DNA of 64,000 nucleotides from the NCBI GenBank assembly GCA_016718035.1, contig JADKEK010000001.1, positions 62,001-126,000 on the forward strand, in the 5' to 3' direction. Position numbers and translations under genes: made by a program. How positions within the stretch are numbered: position 1 is the stretch's first letter; each line of letters begins with the position of its first letter. A model generated the notes under the pieces. It saw nothing but the letters and a program-made list of their open reading frames with translations, did no database searches and was not told the origin of the DNA. Source of the DNA: Bacteroidota bacterium (GTDB taxonomy: Bacteria; Bacteroidota; Bacteroidia; Chitinophagales; BACL12). Shown piece after piece: positions 43,214 to 52,632 of the stretch.

Positions 43214-44320
43214 ATGAAAACAAAATTACTATCCTATTCAGGTGCCGCTTCAGTATTTCTGCTTGCCGGTGCTGCGAAATCAGATGCACAAGTGATTTAC
43301 CACGACATTGATCCCGATGTTTACATGACCGGCGACCCGGACGATTATTTTCTCGACGTTAATATGGACGGTGAACACGAACTTAAGTTTGGTCACACCA
43401 CTGATGTCCTCGGTGCTTTTTGGGGCTGTTATGGCAACGTTACGCCTAATTATTCGTATTGCTGGATCAATAATTACGTAGCTACATCAACTTATGGCTG
43501 GACATTTGGAGCACCGCTTGATGCCGGTGACCCTGTTCCTTTTGGCTTCAACAATCCGCCTATGGCTATTAATGTGCAATACCTTGGTGCCGGTTGGGAT
43601 ACGGGTGTTGGGCTTTGGGTAGGTGAAGGAGATAAATATTTCGGTTTTCAATTCTATACCCCAGATGGAATTGATGGCCCTTATTATGGTTGGGTGCGTT
43701 TGCAAGCCGATGAATGTGGTTATTACATCAAGGACTATGCATATGCAGAAGGCGGTATTGATGCCGGCGAAGGCATGCCTTTAGACGGTTGTGATACACC
43801 TACCGGTATGGCCGCAACCGGAATTGAAGCAGAAAAAGCAAAAATTAGTTGGGATGCAGTAGCTGGTGCAACAACCTACAATGTTCGTTTCAGAGCCGTT
43901 GGTGAAATCGACTGGCATGAAAAAACTGTAGATGCTCCTAAAACATTTGTAAAATTAAAAGCCCTTAGTTGCGATACTGATTATGAATGGCAGGTGCAAG
44001 CCGATTGCGATGGCGGACCTTCAGATTATACAGATATAGCAGGTTTTTCAACGCTTTCATGCAGAATTGGCGATGTAGCAGATGCTGGTTTCGACATTTA
44101 CCCTAACCCTGCTAATACTGTGTTAAATGTTGAACTGGAAGACGAATTAACCGGTGACGCCTTTATGCAAATTACCGATTTCACAGGTAAAATTGTTGTA
44201 CAACAAAACTTAACATCAACCCTTACAGGTATTGATTTAACTGAATTGCCATCCGGAATTTACATCTTGACTGTTTTCGAAAATGGTAACATGAACAAAA
44301 AAGAGTTTATTAAACAATAA
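43214..44320 (+). CDS. T9SS surface protein with shared N-terminal module and Fn3 domain
   Basis: A 368-residue secreted protein. Signal region MKTKLLSYSGAASVFLLAGA (cleaved near SDAQ) precedes an N-terminal module at about residues 25-195, distantly shared with the 15417 and 60932 genes. It keeps a DVNMDGEHELKFG acidic start, KYFGFQF, YYGWVRL and IKDYAYAEGGIDAG. A fibronectin-III unit lies at about 198-285 (TPTGMAATGIEAEKAKISWD, YNVRFRAVGE, DYEWQVQADC), and the last 75 residues are a T9SS CTD (FDIYPNPANTVLNVEL, LPSGIYILTV). It sits among the three unrecognised secreted paralogues. Ligand unknown; probably cell-surface. Confidence 0.85.
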   Translation: MKTKLLSYSGAASVFLLAGAAKSDAQVIYHDIDPDVYMTGDPDDYFLDVNMDGEHELKFGHTTDVLGAFWGCYGNVTPNYSYCWINNYVATSTYGWTFGAPLDAGDPVPFGFNNPPMAINVQYLGAGWDTGVGLWVGEGDKYFGFQFYTPDGIDGPYYGWVRLQADECGYYIKDYAYAEGGIDAGEGMPLDGCDTPTGMAATGIEAEKAKISWDAVAGATTYNVRFRAVGEIDWHEKTVDAPKTFVKLKALSCDTDYEWQVQADCDGGPSDYTDIAGFSTLSCRIGDVADAGFDIYPNPANTVLNVELEDELTGDAFMQITDFTGKIVVQQNLTSTLTGIDLTELPSGIYILTVFENGNMNKKEFIKQ

Positions 44321-44336
44321 ACGTATTGTTGACTTT

Positions 44337-44374
44337 AAAAGAGGTTGTTTCTAGGTAAGGAACAACCTCTTTTT
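44337..44374 (+). terminator. Terminator after the 43214 gene
   Basis: Arms AAAAGAGGTTGTT / AACAACCTCTTTT with an 11-base loop. Confidence 0.9.
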
Positions 44375-44463
44375 CTTTAAAAAAATTACATAATCTTAAC
44401 ATGCACATCCACTTGACTTGCGTAGATTAGATATTAAAGTCCACGAAATTCACAAAATAATAA

Positions 44464-44471
44464 TAAATTTG
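44464..44471 (+). promoter_or_regulatory. -7 promoter box for the 44492 gene
   Basis: TAAATTTG, full match, 20 bases before the ATG. Confidence 0.4.
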
Positions 44472-44491
44472 TTGTTAATTAAATATAAAAC

Positions 44492-45517
44492 ATGAAACAG
44501 CTACAATTTGCCATTACTATTTACCTTGTAATAATTGCAACAACAATAAACGCACAAGTCGCAGGTTTATATGATTCATATCCTATTGATGGGTATACTG
44601 AATTAAGTGTCAAAAAGGCCACTGAATTTGCAGAACGTAAATTAATTGTTGCAACCTTAGATTACGATGAGGATATTGTAAAAAAATTGGACAAAAATAA
44701 AGACCCTGAAAAATTGTCAACATATAAGTCTACTATTAAGGAGTTTAATGCTGATATAAAAGAAATGGTAGACTCATTATGGACATTAAATAAATCAGTA
44801 AAATACATGTCTTATGAGGATATACAAGATATTAAGGGTGACGATAAATCGCAATATGTGGTTATCATTATGGTAAGGTTGCATGAGAAACCAACTCCAG
44901 GAACATCAAATGACAAAACCGTTGAAACAAGTTATGATATTACTTTTGATAAAGCTGGTTTTGGCGGAGATCAAAAAACAAACCAAATACGCAGTACTAA
45001 TTCTCATTTTACACTAATGCGTGTTTGCTTATTAGAAAATTTAAAGTTCCCAAATCAAATGACAATTCCAATGGGACATGTGGTTCCCCAGCCAGCTGAT
45101 ATTGCCTTTGGGTTAACTTATATGGATTGGTATATTAGATCAAAGATGGCTGATGTTAGTGATAAAGATATGGTTACTCAGATTAATGAAAGTTGCAAAG
45201 AACTCGCTACTTTAACTTTACTTATAAGTGAAGAAGATGCAAAAGATGATGATATAATGGGCAAAGGCAACAAAACATACCCTTTTAAATCACAAATTGT
45301 TACGAAAGAAGAATTAGAAGCGCATATTTTAGCTAAAACGCCTGGTTATGCCTATGTAAATTATGGACACAACAGTGCTTGTGCCGTAAAAGTAGAAAAT
45401 AGAACATTACTCCGTGTTCCTAAACCATCAGAAGTTACGCTCATATCGACTGAAACTACAATTGCTAAAATGGGAATTTCCGTGCAAAAACTTATTGAAA
45501 AAGGAGCAGAGGAATAG
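44492..45517 (+). CDS. Secreted protein of an unrecognised family (paralogue C)
   Basis: A 341-residue protein with signal peptide MKQLQFAITIYLVIIATTINAQ. It is a more diverged member of the family of 40871 and 42020: an early ATEFAERKLIVATLDYDED segment, a charged helix (KKLDKNKDPEKLSTYKSTIK), LWTLNKSVKYMSYEDIQDI, YVVIIMVRLHE, an ISEEDAKDDDIM segment where the others have EIS..DA, and TPGYAYVNYGHNSACAVK. Alignment along the whole length in the same order supports homology, though I judge this by eye. No sorting domain. Convergent with the mlaD-like gene; the two share a bidirectional terminator. Confidence 0.7.
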   Translation: MKQLQFAITIYLVIIATTINAQVAGLYDSYPIDGYTELSVKKATEFAERKLIVATLDYDEDIVKKLDKNKDPEKLSTYKSTIKEFNADIKEMVDSLWTLNKSVKYMSYEDIQDIKGDDKSQYVVIIMVRLHEKPTPGTSNDKTVETSYDITFDKAGFGGDQKTNQIRSTNSHFTLMRVCLLENLKFPNQMTIPMGHVVPQPADIAFGLTYMDWYIRSKMADVSDKDMVTQINESCKELATLTLLISEEDAKDDDIMGKGNKTYPFKSQIVTKEELEAHILAKTPGYAYVNYGHNSACAVKVENRTLLRVPKPSEVTLISTETTIAKMGISVQKLIEKGAEE

Positions 45518-45550
45518 TTCATGATAGATTTACTTTGGTATTACAATTCG

Positions 45551-45585
45551 TAAATAGGTTTATAGCCTGAACATAAACCTATTTA
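45551..45585. terminator. Bidirectional terminator, overlaps the end of mlaD-like
   Basis: Arms TAAATAGGTTTAT / ATAAACCTATTTA with a 9-base loop between convergent genes. The right arm includes the TAG stop of the mlaD-like gene (45579-45581). Confidence 0.75.
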
Positions 45586-46541
45586 TTATTTTCTTTTTTG
45601 AAATATCGTCGAAACAAAAAGTTATGTTGTAATGCTTCCATGTTTTCATTTAACTTTTGAGAACTACTCTCCAAATTAATTAACGATTGTTGCAAGTTAA
45701 GTGCTGCATTTTCATCGTTTAATAAAACACCGGCAACTGAAGTGTTGTTGCTGTTAAGGTTTGTTGTTAAAATTTTTAATTCATTGCTAGTCTGTAAAAC
45801 CTGATTTGACACTGCTGTTAAATTAGATACTATCATTTCAACGTCTTTAAATATAGAGGTGTCTGTAACAATATTATTGGCAAGATTGCCGGGGCTGTTT
45901 AGCTTTTGGGTGAATTGGTCTAATGAGCTGCTCATTGAATTTAATTTTCCTGCTGTGGTGTTTATCTCCGCCATCGCGCTTGTCAGATTGGTATAAAGCT
46001 GTTCATCTGCTATAAGTTTTCCAACTGTTCCTTTTCCTTCTAAAATTTGTTTACTTATATTTTTAAAGTCGGTGGTTATAGCTAACAGATTGGTATTGTT
46101 TTGCTGTAAAGTTGCCATCATGTCCTCATTAGTAATGCTGCTTTCAACATGTAAAGTATCGTTCGATTGTACTGTTCCTGAGCGCAGGTCACCGGAATAA
46201 ATTACAATCAATTTGTTGCCAATAAGTCCATCTGAACTTATTTTGGCTAGTGCGTTTTTAGGTATATACTGTTGGATTTTTTGCTCAATATTAATATTTA
46301 TCAATACATCAGAGTTGCTTAAAAACTGCATATCTTTTACAGTTCCTACTTTTACTCCAGAAAGCCATACATTGTCTCCCACCTGTAAACCGTTAACTTC
46401 TTCGAATACGGCAAATACCTGTATTGATTTTTTAAATGCATTATTAATATTCCCAATTGCTAGAATACCAACAATAAAAATTACAAGGCCTGTTAAAATA
46501 AAAAGACCCAGTTTTGCATTGTGTTTGTTATTATCTCCCAT
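45579..46541 (-). CDS. mlaD: MlaD-type MCE-domain lipid-transport protein
   Basis: A 320-residue protein anchored by one N-terminal membrane helix (LGLFILTGLVIFIVGILAIG), followed by an MCE/MlaD domain at about 38-115 (VFAVFEEVNGLQVGDNVWLSGVKVGTV, DVLININIEQ, SSDGLIGNKLIVIYSG). The long C-terminal part is helical with many Asn/Ser/Leu heptads, as in MCE proteins that form hexameric periplasmic rings or needles. It is the substrate-handling component of an ABC lipid transporter. Its ATG follows the mlaF-like stop by one base, so translation is probably coupled. The symbol reflects family only; the E. coli pathway (retrograde phospholipid transport) may not carry over exactly. Confidence 0.85.
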   Translation of the reverse strand: MGDNNKHNAKLGLFILTGLVIFIVGILAIGNINNAFKKSIQVFAVFEEVNGLQVGDNVWLSGVKVGTVKDMQFLSNSDVLININIEQKIQQYIPKNALAKISSDGLIGNKLIVIYSGDLRSGTVQSNDTLHVESSITNEDMMATLQQNNTNLLAITTDFKNISKQILEGKGTVGKLIADEQLYTNLTSAMAEINTTAGKLNSMSSSLDQFTQKLNSPGNLANNIVTDTSIFKDVEMIVSNLTAVSNQVLQTSNELKILTTNLNSNNTSVAGVLLNDENAALNLQQSLINLESSSQKLNENMEALQHNFLFRRYFKKENNK

Positions 46542-46542
46542 A

Positions 46543-47298
46543 TTAAATGATAAAATTGTAATCGTAAAATTGTTTTACTATTTGAATGTCAGTATCAAAT
46601 ACTTCTTTAAATGTACCTTGCCTGACAAATTGCCCATCCAATAAAACAACAACTTTATTTGCTGTAGCCTTTGCACAGGTGAGGTCATGTGTAATGATTA
46701 TTGCGCTTGAATTATAACGTTTTTGTAACTCAATAATTAGGTTGTTTATTTCAATGCAGGTTATAGGATCTAGCCCGGCGGTAGGTTCATCATATAACAT
46801 TAATTCAGGCTCCAGAATTAAAGTACGGGCAATACCAATTCGTTTTCTTTGCCCTCCGGAAAGTTCAGATGGCATTTGTTCTGCTGTAACTCCTAAACCG
46901 ACTGCATCCAACACCGCGTCAACCTGTTTATTTATTTCCAATTGAGTGAGATGTTTATCTTTGCGGACAAGCGGAAACTCAATATTTTCTCTTACAGTCA
47001 TACTGTCGTATAATGCACTGTTTTGAAATGAAAATCCAATTTTTAAGCGCAGGTTGCGTTTTTCCTTTTCGGTAATGGTTGCGATATTTTTACCTAGTGT
47101 TAATACAGTTCCGGAATCTGGTAACAATAATCCGGCTATAATTTTAATTAAAACTGATTTACCGCTACCAGATTTTCCTAATACGGCAATATGTTCACCT
47201 TTTTGTAATGTTAAATCAATATTGGATAATACGTTTAAATTTCCAAATGATTTAGATAAACCTGTGATATTGATTGTTGCGTTTTCCTCAGTAAGCAT
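46543..47298 (-). CDS. mlaF: MlaF-type ABC transporter ATP-binding protein
   Basis: A 251-residue ATPase. Walker A GKSGSGKS, Q-loop FSFQNSALYDSM, signature LSGGQRKRIGIAR, Walker B LMLYDEPTAGLDP and the switch His in IIITHDLTCA are all present. The SFQ..ALYDS and D.M.V.EN segments match the MlaF branch. I choose the ATG at 47298; the longer start at 47328 would overlap the permease gene by 25 bases. It energises lipid movement between the membranes together with the permease and MCE protein. Middle gene of the mlaE-F-D unit, with 5-base and 1-base gaps. Confidence 0.88.
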   Translation of the reverse strand: MLTEENATINITGLSKSFGNLNVLSNIDLTLQKGEHIAVLGKSGSGKSVLIKIIAGLLLPDSGTVLTLGKNIATITEKEKRNLRLKIGFSFQNSALYDSMTVRENIEFPLVRKDKHLTQLEINKQVDAVLDAVGLGVTAEQMPSELSGGQRKRIGIARTLILEPELMLYDEPTAGLDPITCIEINNLIIELQKRYNSSAIIITHDLTCAKATANKVVVLLDGQFVRQGTFKEVFDTDIQIVKQFYDYNFII

Positions 47299-47303
47299 AA
47301 CTA

Positions 47304-48101
47304 TTAATTTAAAGACAACCGTATCCAAGCAGATAGCTGAACCACGATTATTTCTTCAATAAAAATGAGAAACATAGATATTACTACAGCCTGGTTAGCT
47401 GCTTTTCCAACCCCTTCGGTACCTTTGGATGCATTGTATCCTTTATAACTTCCAACAATACCTATGGTAAATCCATATAATATTGATTTAAATAAACCCG
47501 TAAATACATCTAAAAAAGAAATGGGTGAAAAGGCTTCCTGAAAGTAGGATATAAAGCTGGTGTTTTCACCCATATAAACATTGATAAAGGAACCTAATAA
47601 TCCTATAAATGCAAAGTACATCATAAGCAATGGGATCATTAGGGTAGAAGCAGTTACACGAGTTACTACTAAATATTTAAAGGCGTTTACTCCTGATACA
47701 TTTATAGCATCTATTTGCTCGGTTACGCGCATTGAGCCCAGCTGAGCACCTATATTTGACCCTATTTTACCTGCTGAAATTAATGAAGTAATAAGCGGCG
47801 CTAATGCACGAATTAAAGCAATGGCAATAAGCGAAGGTAGCCATGATACAGCGCCTAATTCCTGTAGAGATGGACGTGACTGTTTTGTAAATACAACACC
47901 TGTAACAAATCCGGTTAATGTTATGAGCGGCAATGATTTAATGCCCATTAAATAACATTGTTTTTTTAACTCGGCAAATTCCCAAGGGCCTCTAAAAGCC
48001 TCATAAAAATAACGTTTAACAAACTGTACTGCTGAGGTTATGCCAATAAAAAATGCATCTGCTGAAGCTGAAATAAAGAATTTTTTGGGTTTATTTGACA
48101 T
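47304..48101 (-). CDS. mlaE: MlaE-type ABC transporter permease
   Basis: A 265-residue polytopic membrane protein of the MlaE/YrbE family. About five to six helices and the motifs SLPLITLTGFVTGVVFTKQ, LAPLITSLISAGKIGSNIGAQLGSM and VTEQIDAINVSGVNAFKYL are the family hallmark (G.IGA.lG.M.v.eqidAl). It is the inner-membrane permease of a lipid ABC transporter with the mlaF- and mlaD-like genes. It leads the three-gene unit. The AsmA-like gene lies 138 bases upstream on the same strand; no full promoter is visible in that gap, so all four genes may form one operon. Confidence 0.88.
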   Translation of the reverse strand: MSNKPKKFFISASADAFFIGITSAVQFVKRYFYEAFRGPWEFAELKKQCYLMGIKSLPLITLTGFVTGVVFTKQSRPSLQELGAVSWLPSLIAIALIRALAPLITSLISAGKIGSNIGAQLGSMRVTEQIDAINVSGVNAFKYLVVTRVTASTLMIPLLMMYFAFIGLLGSFINVYMGENTSFISYFQEAFSPISFLDVFTGLFKSILYGFTIGIVGSYKGYNASKGTEGVGKAANQAVVISMFLIFIEEIIVVQLSAWIRLSLN

Positions 48102-48238
48102 ATACGATAAAACAAATTAATTTGAAAAGATACATTTTGATTTGAATTAGGCAGCTATAACAAATGAGGAAGCGTATCTTGTATAAAGTAACCACTTTTT
48201 AAAAGGTAAACGTTATACAATTCTATTAAATTGTTACA

Positions 48239-50680
48239 TTATTCCTGCTTTTGATTTTTGTCCCGTTTAAATAATACAGGGGTAATTTTGGCCTTTCCAT
48301 CAGTTTTGGTTAGTTTAAATAGCAGTGAAATACCTGTTTTTTCATCTTTAATTTTATTGGGCTCCAGGTATTTTTCATCTGCATTTTTTAAACTTTTTAA
48401 CGGAATTTTAAAGTAGAGTTCAGTGTTGTCTGCAAAGCTATAAGTGCCTTCTATAAGGAAAATGATTAAGCTGCTGTTAATATTCATTTCTTCTACCAAA
48501 ACATCTCCGTTTTTTACTATAGATGTATGGTTAATTGTAGCAAATTGTATATCCGTTAAATCTTTATTTTTAAAAATTACGCTTGTGATTTCCTGTAATG
48601 CCTTTAAATTATGTAATGCGCCATTCTTGACCTTTACATCAACTTTTCCATTCAGTGTTGGAATAACAGGTTGAAATTGTTTATTGAGATTACCGTTTAA
48701 TGAAATTGAACTTGACACTTTCCCATCAATTACATCAGCAATTACAGCAGTTTGGTTGAAATTATTTAAGCCTTTGAATATTTTTTCAATGTCGATATTG
48801 CTTAATTGCACCTGCAAATCAAAAGGCATTGTCGCATTACCCAAGTTATTTAAATTGCCGGATAGAATTGCTTTCCCGTCTGAAATGTAGGCTGAGGCTC
48901 CACTGCAATGTATACTGTTATTGCTAATAGTAAAAACACCGATGGCATTACTCATAACTAATTTTTTATATATGATTTGATTGGCATTCAATTTTATGTC
49001 TGCACGTAGACTATTTAACAGTTGCTCAGTATTTTGTGTAATATTATTTTGTTTCGATGGTTTTATGGATTTTACAGTGGGAGGTGGAAAATTATTGATG
49101 TTAAATTCATCCGCTAAAATGGTAATATCTGCGTATAAAGGTGCTTCGGGATGAATAATGTTATTGCTGATATTTTTAAACTCACCTGATATGGTTGTTT
49201 GATTATTATTTAGAGTAACCGGTAGGTTGGATATAATTAAATTCTGCTTGTCGAAGTTTAATGAACCTGTAATATTTTTGAAGTGATAATTATTTTTGGT
49301 GATGACATAATCGGCACCGGTTAATGCAAGCCGACCATTTACTATGGCGTTGGTATCTACAGGCAATGTGTCGTTGGTGGTTAATGCGCCTTTAAAACGT
49401 AAGTCCAAATCCATTTCGCCCGAGTTAAACCTGATTATTGAAGTGTCAATAGCATTATTGATAACAGCAAGTTTTGTATTGCACTTTACTCTCATGTCCA
49501 GAACAGGATTGGTAAAATCGTTTAATATAAACTTACCATTAAAAGGAATGCCTTCGTAAAAACCTGAAATAGTATCAAAAAATAACGCATTATTTGACTC
49601 ATCATTAAACAAAGTGTCGTTCAAATGATTCATGTAATGTCCTGAAAAATCGATGTTATTTAATTTCTTACTTTTTCCTGTAAATGTATTGTTTAAGGAA
49701 TTGAAGTAAATGTCTATATCTGGTGGCAAATTGGGAATTAAATTACTTTTAACAACCATTTGCGCACTTAGAGGGTCTTCAAAGTTAAACCCGGTAAGCT
49801 TTTCACGCGTATATGGCGTAGCTAATACAAGTGCATTTTGTAATGAGATTTCGTGGTTGTAAATAATAAGTTGTAATTCTTTTTTTTCCTGCAAACTAAT
49901 GCTACCTAATAATGTAAATGATTCATCCTTATCTTTAATACGTGTTGGTAATATGGTACCTGTTTGTGTTGTTGTGTTCCAATCGAATCGTATTTGCATT
50001 TGAAGCTTTCTATCCTTCAATGCTGAGCCTCTGTCTTTGTTAAATATGATTTGGTGGGTAGAGGTAGTGTTTTTACTGTTAACAGTAAATCCGGTAGCTG
50101 TAGTGATAAATTGAATATCCGCATTATTGATGGTAAAATCAAAATAATTGCAAGCAATTACAGTGTCTTCATAAGTAATATGGACATTATCTATTGAAAC
50201 GTTCAACTCATTTATAGTGGAATTTACATTTTCGGTACCTTTGTTTTCAGATTTTTTAAGCAGTCCTTCCGTATTTTTTAAACCATTGGGTAGCCGGTAA
50301 ATATGTATATCGGAATTTTTTACAATTACCCGCTTAAGTTCCACCTTTCCATAAATGAGTTTGAGCAAATGTATATGCAGATATATATATTTAATATTTA
50401 ATATTTCGTTCTTTTTACCATCTGCTCCTGGCCTCACAATCTCAAGATCTTTGATGGTAAATGACGCATTGGGGAAATTGGAAATGATATTGATCCGAAA
50501 TGACTCGATGTTAATTTCGCCGTTTATTTTTTCTTTTAAAGTGGCAGTTACCTGTTCTTGAATTTTTTCTTTAAACAGGGTAAGCATCAAAACTGCTGTT
50601 ACAACATAGAGCAACAATAATACTCCTGTTAATATTGCTACTATTTTCAGCCGTTTTTTGAATTTTTTATGAATTGTCAT
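48239..50680 (-). CDS. Large AsmA-like protein
   Basis: An 813-residue protein with one N-terminal membrane helix (ILTGVLLLLYVVTAVLML) and a long periplasmic part that is mostly beta-strand. The start, KEKINGEINIESFRINIISNFPNASFTIKDLEIVRPG, matches the AsmA N-terminal pattern. Later segments show the repeated amphipathic strands of AsmA/TamB/YhdP proteins (LNGKVDVKVKNGALHNLKAL, near residues 655-680). These proteins are thought to form grooved bridges that carry phospholipids between membranes. Its place just upstream of the Mla-type genes supports a lipid transport role. Length fits the mid-size AsmA group. Confidence 0.75.
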   Translation of the reverse strand: MTIHKKFKKRLKIVAILTGVLLLLYVVTAVLMLTLFKEKIQEQVTATLKEKINGEINIESFRINIISNFPNASFTIKDLEIVRPGADGKKNEILNIKYIYLHIHLLKLIYGKVELKRVIVKNSDIHIYRLPNGLKNTEGLLKKSENKGTENVNSTINELNVSIDNVHITYEDTVIACNYFDFTINNADIQFITTATGFTVNSKNTTSTHQIIFNKDRGSALKDRKLQMQIRFDWNTTTQTGTILPTRIKDKDESFTLLGSISLQEKKELQLIIYNHEISLQNALVLATPYTREKLTGFNFEDPLSAQMVVKSNLIPNLPPDIDIYFNSLNNTFTGKSKKLNNIDFSGHYMNHLNDTLFNDESNNALFFDTISGFYEGIPFNGKFILNDFTNPVLDMRVKCNTKLAVINNAIDTSIIRFNSGEMDLDLRFKGALTTNDTLPVDTNAIVNGRLALTGADYVITKNNYHFKNITGSLNFDKQNLIISNLPVTLNNNQTTISGEFKNISNNIIHPEAPLYADITILADEFNINNFPPPTVKSIKPSKQNNITQNTEQLLNSLRADIKLNANQIIYKKLVMSNAIGVFTISNNSIHCSGASAYISDGKAILSGNLNNLGNATMPFDLQVQLSNIDIEKIFKGLNNFNQTAVIADVIDGKVSSSISLNGNLNKQFQPVIPTLNGKVDVKVKNGALHNLKALQEITSVIFKNKDLTDIQFATINHTSIVKNGDVLVEEMNINSSLIIFLIEGTYSFADNTELYFKIPLKSLKNADEKYLEPNKIKDEKTGISLLFKLTKTDGKAKITPVLFKRDKNQKQE

Positions 50681-51267
50681 TTAAAGTAGTAAAAACATCC
50701 AATAGAGCAGGTTTAATTGTGGTTTTTGGGTGCTTAGTTTTTTTAATTTTAAAAGCCTAAATAGTTGCCCATTTCGCTTACAAAGGTGCACTATATTGAT
50801 AAACAATGTGTTACACAACTCTCATACTTTGTTACATTATTCACACATCCATTGCTATAGCTCTAATTTAGGTATATATGGGATACTCTGGATAGTATAG
50901 GTGAAAATGTTAATCATCATATTTGCACATACGGAATACAATCCTTTTAAAACTGAATTTTTAAGGTTTGCCTAAATGGCTGAATATAAGTAAGATATAA
51001 TGTGGAATATTTAAAAAGTTGTCTTAGTAAGCGCACAGCAGGCTTCTATCTTGATTTTGCAATTGTGTTATATATTTATACCTTCATTAAGGACATTTTA
51101 GCGAAATGTTGGAAAATCTTCTCACGAAAAATTTAATATTGAATTTTAGCGGTGTTTAACTTCTAGCTAAATCTGCAATTTAAGATTGTAAGTCGTACTT
51201 TATATCTGTTTTAGGTTAACGGTTTAAACAAATTTGAATTATAGACAATTATGAATACCTTTAACAA
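50681..51267. other. Intergenic region between AsmA-like and GH13 genes
   Basis: 587 bases between divergent genes. Strongly AT-rich, with stops in all frames and no convincing small gene, RNA gene or long hairpin. It must hold promoters for both neighbours, but only partial boxes are seen (CAAATTTG near 51230, 7/8). Confidence 0.5.
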
Positions 51268-52596
51268 ATGTTCAAAACAATTCTAAACGGGCTGCTTTCT
51301 TACTCATTCATATTTTTTTTGTTTGTTGCATGCAAAAAGGAAAAGGTGGAAGAACTACCAGCTTTTTCACCTGTTCAAACTTCCGATATTGTTATGTATG
51401 AGGTTAATGTGCCGGCAATGAGTGCTACACATGATATTAATGGAGTTACTGCACGCTTAGACATTATAAAGGAACTTGGTGTAAACACCATTTGGTTAAT
51501 GCCCATTTATGAATTGGGTGTATTAGATGCCTTCGGTTCTCCTTATTGTATTAAAAATTACACTCAGGTAAATTCCGAACTAGGCACTTTAACCGATTTG
51601 CAGAATTTTGTCAACGAAGCGCATGCTCGTGGTATTGCTGTTATTCTCGACTGGGTTGCCAACCATACTTCATGGGATAATGCCTGGATAACGAACGACG
51701 GTTGGTATTCTGAAGATGCAAGCGGCAATATTATTAGTCCCTTAGGCACAACATGGTACGATGTGGCTGATTTGAATTTTACGAATGCAGATATGCGCCT
51801 TGCTATGATAGATGCTATGCAATATTGGATTGACAATGCGAATATTGACGGATTTAGATGTGATGCTGCCGATTATGTACCTTTTGATTTCTGGCAACAA
51901 GCTATTACATCACTAAATGATAATACCGACCGTGAGCTTATTTTATTAGCAGAGGGAGCACGTGCCGATCATTTTACTGCAGGGTTTGAATTAAACTTTT
52001 CATGGAGTATGTTAGGCACATTAAAAAATGTATTTACCGGTGGTGGTTATGTAAACACTATTTTTTCTACCAATACATCTGAATATGTTTCGGTTCCTGA
52101 TGGCGGTAAAAAATTGCGTTTTATTACCAATCACGATGAAACGAATATCGCACCGCCTGCAACAGCTTATGGTAGTCAGGACGCAGCATTAGCAGCAGCG
52201 GTTATTGCGTTTTATTTACAGGGCGTTCCGTTAATTTATTGTGGCCAGGAGGTGGGGATTTCCAGTACTTCCGCCTATAACGGAGCACTTAACTGGACAA
52301 TTAATCCTGATATTTATCAAACGTATAAAGACCTGTTAAAAAATTATAATACCTATTCAGCATTACGTTATGCACTGCCCGAAACCTTTAGCACAGCTAC
52401 AGTTGCCATCTTTAAAAAACAATTAAATGATGAAAATATGGTAGTTCTTGTTAACACCCGCAATAGTAATCAAAATGCTCCTATATCTGCAACTTTACAA
52501 GGTGAGTATGAAGATGTCATGAATGCACAAACTGTTATTCTCGACGACAATATTACCTTATCACCCTATCAGTTTTATATTTTAAAACGAAAATAA
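51268..52596 (+). CDS. GH13 alpha-amylase-family lipoprotein
   Basis: A 442-residue glycoside hydrolase of the alpha-amylase family. The start gives a lipoprotein-like signal (SYSFIFFLFVACKKEK, lipobox VAC). The four GH13 regions are present: DWVANH (128-133), GFRCDAAD with nucleophile Asp199, LLAEGAR with acid/base Glu229, and TNHDE with Asp290. The C-terminal beta domain is short. It hydrolyses or rearranges alpha-glucans. Surface anchoring suggests use of external starch-like glycans, but no SusCD pair or other starch genes adjoin it. The preceding ATG at 51251 is out of frame. Convergent with the propeller-type T9SS gene. Confidence 0.9.
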   Translation: MFKTILNGLLSYSFIFFLFVACKKEKVEELPAFSPVQTSDIVMYEVNVPAMSATHDINGVTARLDIIKELGVNTIWLMPIYELGVLDAFGSPYCIKNYTQVNSELGTLTDLQNFVNEAHARGIAVILDWVANHTSWDNAWITNDGWYSEDASGNIISPLGTTWYDVADLNFTNADMRLAMIDAMQYWIDNANIDGFRCDAADYVPFDFWQQAITSLNDNTDRELILLAEGARADHFTAGFELNFSWSMLGTLKNVFTGGGYVNTIFSTNTSEYVSVPDGGKKLRFITNHDETNIAPPATAYGSQDAALAAAVIAFYLQGVPLIYCGQEVGISSTSAYNGALNWTINPDIYQTYKDLLKNYNTYSALRYALPETFSTATVAIFKKQLNDENMVVLVNTRNSNQNAPISATLQGEYEDVMNAQTVILDDNITLSPYQFYILKRK

Positions 52597-52604
52597 AAAG
52601 CAAA

Positions 52605-52623
52605 GCAGGAAATAATTTCCTGC
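52605..52623. terminator. Hairpin between convergent GH13 and propeller genes
   Basis: Arms GCAGGAAA / TTTCCTGC with a 3-base loop, nine bases past the GH13 stop. T runs are weak on both sides, so termination may be partial. Confidence 0.55.
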
Positions 52624-52632
52624 CCGCTTGTT

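Noticed and set aside
46213..46644. 143-codon plus-strand frame
   Set aside because: Antisense shadow across the mlaD/mlaF-like junction.
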